A stretch of DNA of 64,000 bases from Gyromitra esculenta (lineage: Eukaryota; Ascomycota; Pezizomycetes; Pezizales; Discinaceae): the NCBI GenBank assembly GCA_038503075.1, contig JBCAML010000022.1, positions 1,302,001 through 1,366,000 on the forward strand, read 5' to 3'. A program made the translations under genes and the position numbers. This document shows positions 60,277 through 64,000 of the stretch, piece after piece. Every line of letters starts with the position of its first letter. The stretch's first letter is position 1. Under the pieces are notes generated by a model, which did not search any database, had not been told where the DNA came from, and saw nothing but the letters and a program-made list of their open reading frames with translations.

Positions 60277-60720
60277 TGATCGTTGAATCTTTGAAGGCTA
60301 TAAAGACAATGGAGCTGGATGCAACAAGAGATGGCATTGTTGAGCCTCGCAACGATGAGACCGACAACAGTAATGCGGAGTTGGAAGAATTTAAGGCACC
60401 TACCATAATAACTTGATCCGTTGTTTAAATCACTTGCGCATGGAGAACATAATAAGGGATGTTGAATGGGAGGATGTAAACGACTTTATTTCTATTATGA
60501 ATTTGGCAATTGAAATTAATCTGAATACAACCGATTTAAAAAGTTGTTTCCGCATCAGCTCGTACGATATCTCGGACATGAGCTACCAAAATAGTGTGAC
60601 CAAATTAGGTGCTCCACATGATTATGAACAGCTGTTAGAGCCTGTCCTTCTCGAGAGATTGCCATATGAACTAGCTGTATATATGATTAGTTTTATAATT
60701 CAAAGGTCTGGGATTGAGCT
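60277..60720 (+). mobile_element. Decayed retroelement Gag-like fragment
   Basis: An ATG ORF at 60277-60414 and an overlapping frame from 60413 read as one product separated by a single-base shift. The second part contains YEQLLEPVLLERLPYELAV, resembling the LLxPxLLxKLPxEL block found in Gag-like regions (DUF1759) of Pao/BEL-type retroelements. No protease, reverse transcriptase or long terminal repeat is visible. The open frame continues to 60895, but from 60722 it is the antisense of the kinase gene's last exon, so I end the feature before it. The assignment rests on one short motif and is tentative. Confidence 0.35.
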
Positions 60721-60721
60721 G

Positions 60722-62656
60722 CTAATAGTAGCCTGGATTTGGGTCATACAATCTCTTATAGGTATACCCGATGAAAGGCAACGTAGTATCCATCTCAACT
60801 TCGGGGTTTTCTTCACTCGCTGTAGTTGGACCGGCTCTAGCAGCAAATTGGGCATCGAGCGCCTCTGGAGAGGGGAAGTAACTGATACTTATTAACATTG
60901 GCCGAAGGGAAGCTTTGCAGCACACTCACGAAGTATCTGTAATGGAGCTCAGTTCTGGTTTGAAGGGGCCCTGCACGGACTTAAGTGTGTCCCAATTAAC
61001 ACCATGGAACCATGGATGATTCTTAATATCTTCAGTGCCATGACGGCCGAGACGCTCCCCTGGTGAAGTCAGAAGTGACCTGATAAGATCCTCAGCTTCT
61101 TCAGTGAGGTGAACGCCGTCGGGAATGTAAAAGTGGTCCCTGTGGTGAGTTATTTTACTAAGTGTGCTGTATCGCTCATCTTCGTAAAATGGGGGCCAGC
61201 CAACAAGACATTCATACATGATGGCTCCGAGGCTCCACCAATCGCAGTCTTTAGTATACCCAGCTTGCTGAAGTACTTCTGGAGCAATGTAATCCGGAGT
61301 CCCGACAGTAGAGAATGCCATGTGGCGGCGCGACTTCCGCCATGTATTCATGAAATTGCGATCCGAGAGTTCAAGTTGAATCTTATCAACTACTACAGTG
61401 TTCCTTTTATTGATATGAGAGCCTTCACTTCTCGGTACTTGAGATTGAGGGTCAAGGAGTTTCTTATAGTAGGCTCTGTCGTGCATTTTGCGAAAGCCTG
61501 TCGAGAGACCGAAGTCTGATAATTTGACGTGGCCGTTTTCGTCAAGTAGGATATTATCCGGTTTAATATCACTAATGAGAGAACATATACCATTCCGTTA
61601 GTTACCATACTATAATCGGAATTCTGTGAGAAGGAGTAATATTACCGGTGGATAAATCCCATTTTATGGACCGCCTCAATCGCGAGGATCGTTTCCGCCA
61701 TAAAGAATCTTGTTATATCCTCAGAAAAATGTTCGTACTTGATGAGCATGGTCATCATATCCCCACCCGGAAGGAATTCCATTATGAGATATAGTTTTTC
61801 GGCATCCTGAAAGGAGTAGAATAGACTGACGAGCCACTGGGAGTCAGAATCTGCCATCATATCTCGTTCTGATTTTACATGTGCGAGATCGTGCTCGCAA
61901 ATCTTGGCTTTGAGAAGTACTTTCATGGCATATATTTTTCCGCTATCTTTCTTTTGTACTAAGGAGACCTCACCAGATGCTCCTCTCCCGATGGCCTTGA
62001 TTATCGAAAAGTCATTAACAGAGAGGCGAGCCCTGCGAAGACGAAGATATTGGTTCTCTTGTTTATATTGCTGAGAGTGAAGACGAGCCCTACGCTCGGC
62101 AGACATTCTGTAATTGCTAACAATTTCATTTTCGACCTCGAGCCCTCTAAGTCGTTGTCGTTGCCACCGTTAACCAATTGCCTCCTACACGAAAAAGCAA
62201 CGATGATGAGGAAATGAAGTGGCGGAGGTGCTGTTACCGTTTATTCCTCTCCAGTGCAAAATCCTTGCTGTTGTTGTAGAATTGGTTCATGCCCATCTTC
62301 AATGCACTTGCCTTCTGCATGGTTTCCCTGGAGAAGGAACTAGTGTCTCTTGCGAAGATAACATAATTATTTGATACAGTGTAAGCGCGAGCAGCGTTCT
62401 CAATACTTAATCCTCTGGTAGATATATCACGAAGCGGCTCATTAGTATCTTTTTCAACAACGCTGTCTGGTTGTGGGAAGCTGCTCTCCGGTTGCCTAAT
62501 CTGAATAGATGCCGGACCGAATACAGGTGGTGGTTCGCCATCATTCATCGCTGCAAACCCGATACCCAGTGTGATTTCAGTGGCCGAGTTATCCTCTAGG
62601 ATAGGGTGTATTGATTTTTTACGGGGTAGGCGGAAAGCATTAAGGAGTGTGGCCAT
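60722..62656 (-). CDS. NDR/LATS-family AGC kinase (Cot-1/Orb6/Cbk1 type)
   Basis: Four exons on the minus strand: 62656-62238, 62146-61646, 61571-60930, 60881-60722, 573 residues. An N-terminal regulatory region of about 180 residues includes the Mob-binding helix ([22 protein letters not shown] region). The kinase domain has glycine loop GRGASGEV, lysine in [20 protein letters not shown], an NDR-type insert before the activation segment, and [12 protein letters not shown]. The C-terminal tail has [10 protein letters not shown] and the hydrophobic motif [10 protein letters not shown], whose Thr is the expected Ste20-family phosphosite. These kinases act with Mob2 in cell polarity, hyphal tip growth and septation. 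The usual Phe at the loop tip (GKGAFGEV) is Ser here, and the MFKKDQ-type alphaC entry is ICEHD. An upstream in-frame ATG at 62824 would add 56 residues. Confidence 0.87.
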
Positions 62657-64000
62657 TGTGGCAGTACTCAGGCGTTGTGTTGGTGCTGAGCGGAGAAGAT
62701 ATTTAAAGGAGGTTTGTGTGACGAAACAAATTTGGTTGGAAGAGTGTAGAAGATGAAAATATGTGGGCTCAGAGGAGCTTTTACAATGTAGATGCGCCTT
62801 GTGGCCGGGTAAGAAGGAATGCATAATGACTCATAGAAATCGTATTGTAAAGTTATATTACACGGAGGGCTTTCACGCGATCTAAATTCTCTGGACATGA
62901 AAGTTTTCCTTGTTCATACGGTTTTCCTTGAAATTTACTGCGGTTTGTTTCTACTTGGCTCCCAACGGCACGATCAAGGCTTTAACCACTAATGTAATAC
63001 AGGTATCAAGAATCCGCGTATTGATGAATATTCCTCCCGCCTTTATATAAAGTATGTGTGCTCCGGGGTAGTCTTAAGTTGGCTTAGCTAGTTTGCGTAG
63101 TTTACTCCACCAAGCCACTTGGGGTATGCGTACTCAATTGGATCACGCGTCTATTAGGGGTGTTGTTATCTGGCATCATAGTCTGTCGCGATCTACAGTA
63201 AATGTTTTTGTGGGTCGGTGGTAGTCTGCTTATCGCAGGGGGTCTCGGTTTAGCTCGGTGGGAGGGAGGACACTTTATGCTTTTCTTATCAACAATCTTA
63301 TACCCGAGCCTTAGATATAATGGCGATTTTATGCTAACCTAAGATGTAACATCTTCCCGCGGCCTGGGGTACGGAATTCATCTTAAATAGAAGACAGGGA
63401 TGTCCCTCCGGACAGCAATTTCAGAAAAGAGATCTTTGGACGGTACAGGGGATAGTAACAATACACAAAGACTCTCAAGGTTCTAGGTTATCCCGATGGT
63501 GCTAAGCTGTTAGCTAGATGCAGAAACTACTAACGTTTAAAGATGAGATGATGAGCGAGGGCATGCCAGATGGAACTGAAAAGGCCAATAGTAGTAACCT
63601 ATGCGGGGTACATAGATCACGGTGTCGTCTTAAAACTGGGTGTTCAGTTGGTGCACCGGCTTGTTGTCCGCATGGGTCCAGTGCAGAGACATTGATCAAA
63701 TGCACTCATGATTAATTACAAGGATGATTCATCAACCACTGAATTTTTTTTGATATTGACAAACTTTACTATTTTAATAGATTGATAACTGCCTATGCCT
63801 CTCAAGAGGAATATTACATGACGTATATTGAATACCACTTCTATGTGGAATGAAATGAGGAATCGCGGGAGTTTAGAAGCTAGGCGTGACATTAACTGGC
63901 CTCCAACAGCTGTGTCGACATACCAAACAACGCTACCACAAACGAGGGAATGCGGAAGCCTCTCATCTGCATTTCCGAAAAACAGATAATTGGGCAGGAA
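62657..64000. other. Intergenic
   Basis: Promoter side of the kinase gene, then sequence without supported ORFs. Confidence 0.45.

Noticed and set aside
60722..60895. C-terminal part of the plus-strand ORF at 60413-60895
   Set aside because: It is the antisense of the NDR kinase's last exon, which carries the conserved hydrophobic motif.
1..64000. CRISPR arrays, operons, ribosome binding sites, rRNA
   Set aside because: Spliceosomal introns and gene families are eukaryotic; no regularly spaced repeats or rRNA-like sequence seen.

Overview
The window is a stretch of a filamentous ascomycete nuclear genome, probably Pezizomycotina. The evidence is short spliceosomal introns (about 50-100 bp, GT..AG, CTAAC-type branch sites), a typical fungal gene set (FYV6/NIP30, PET8-type SAM carrier, auxin-efflux-like carrier, NDR kinase, GPI-type secreted protein) and telomere-like TTAGGG motifs. 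Paired SRA (methyl-DNA reader) genes and long gene-poor intervals suggest a methylating, repeat-containing genome such as a truffle or morel relative; that placement is inference. Nothing prokaryotic was seen. All exon models below were built by hand from splice consensus, reading frame and family conservation.

Layout. 1-2.8 kb: diverged tandem repeats, a short retroposon and no convincing gene. 2.8-6.7 kb (+): a small cysteine-rich protein with a lipidation-type N terminus, then a five-exon ferroportin-like iron exporter. 9.0-10.4 kb (+): an unrecognised 458-residue protein. 11.7-12.5 kb (-): FYV6/NIP30. 12.5-18.2 kb: gene-poor, with a foldback element. 18.2-19.5 kb (-): a seven-exon Frag1/DRAM/Sfk1 membrane protein. 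22.8-30.0 kb: two intronless SRA/YDG paralogues about 5.5 kb apart, with a 122-bp hairpin element between them. 30.7-33.6 kb (+): auxin-efflux-type carrier and PET8 SAM carrier, 0.3 kb apart. 34.6-38.6 kb (-): one eight-exon gene joining an ankyrin array to a CorA-like Mg transporter domain. 43.5-44.3 kb (+): secreted GPI-type protein. 48.7-57.3 kb (-): a ZNFX1-like helicase with two apparent lesions, preceded by a 1347-codon ORF that may be spliced to it. 60.3-62.7 kb: a decayed retroelement fragment and a four-exon NDR (Cot-1/Orb6/Cbk1) kinase.

Functional themes are metal transport (ferroportin, CorA-like), mitochondrial methyl-donor supply (PET8), methyl-DNA reading (two SRA proteins), RNA surveillance or silencing (helicase) and polarity signalling (NDR kinase). 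There is no biosynthetic cluster. The most unusual items are the SRA pair with a TFIIS-like N-terminal helical region, the zinc finger that appears only if the giant ORF is spliced to the helicase, the helicase lesions, the ankyrin-CorA fusion, the intron-carrying internal duplication in the small Cys-rich gene, and a short A-tailed retroposon with a 13-bp target duplication.
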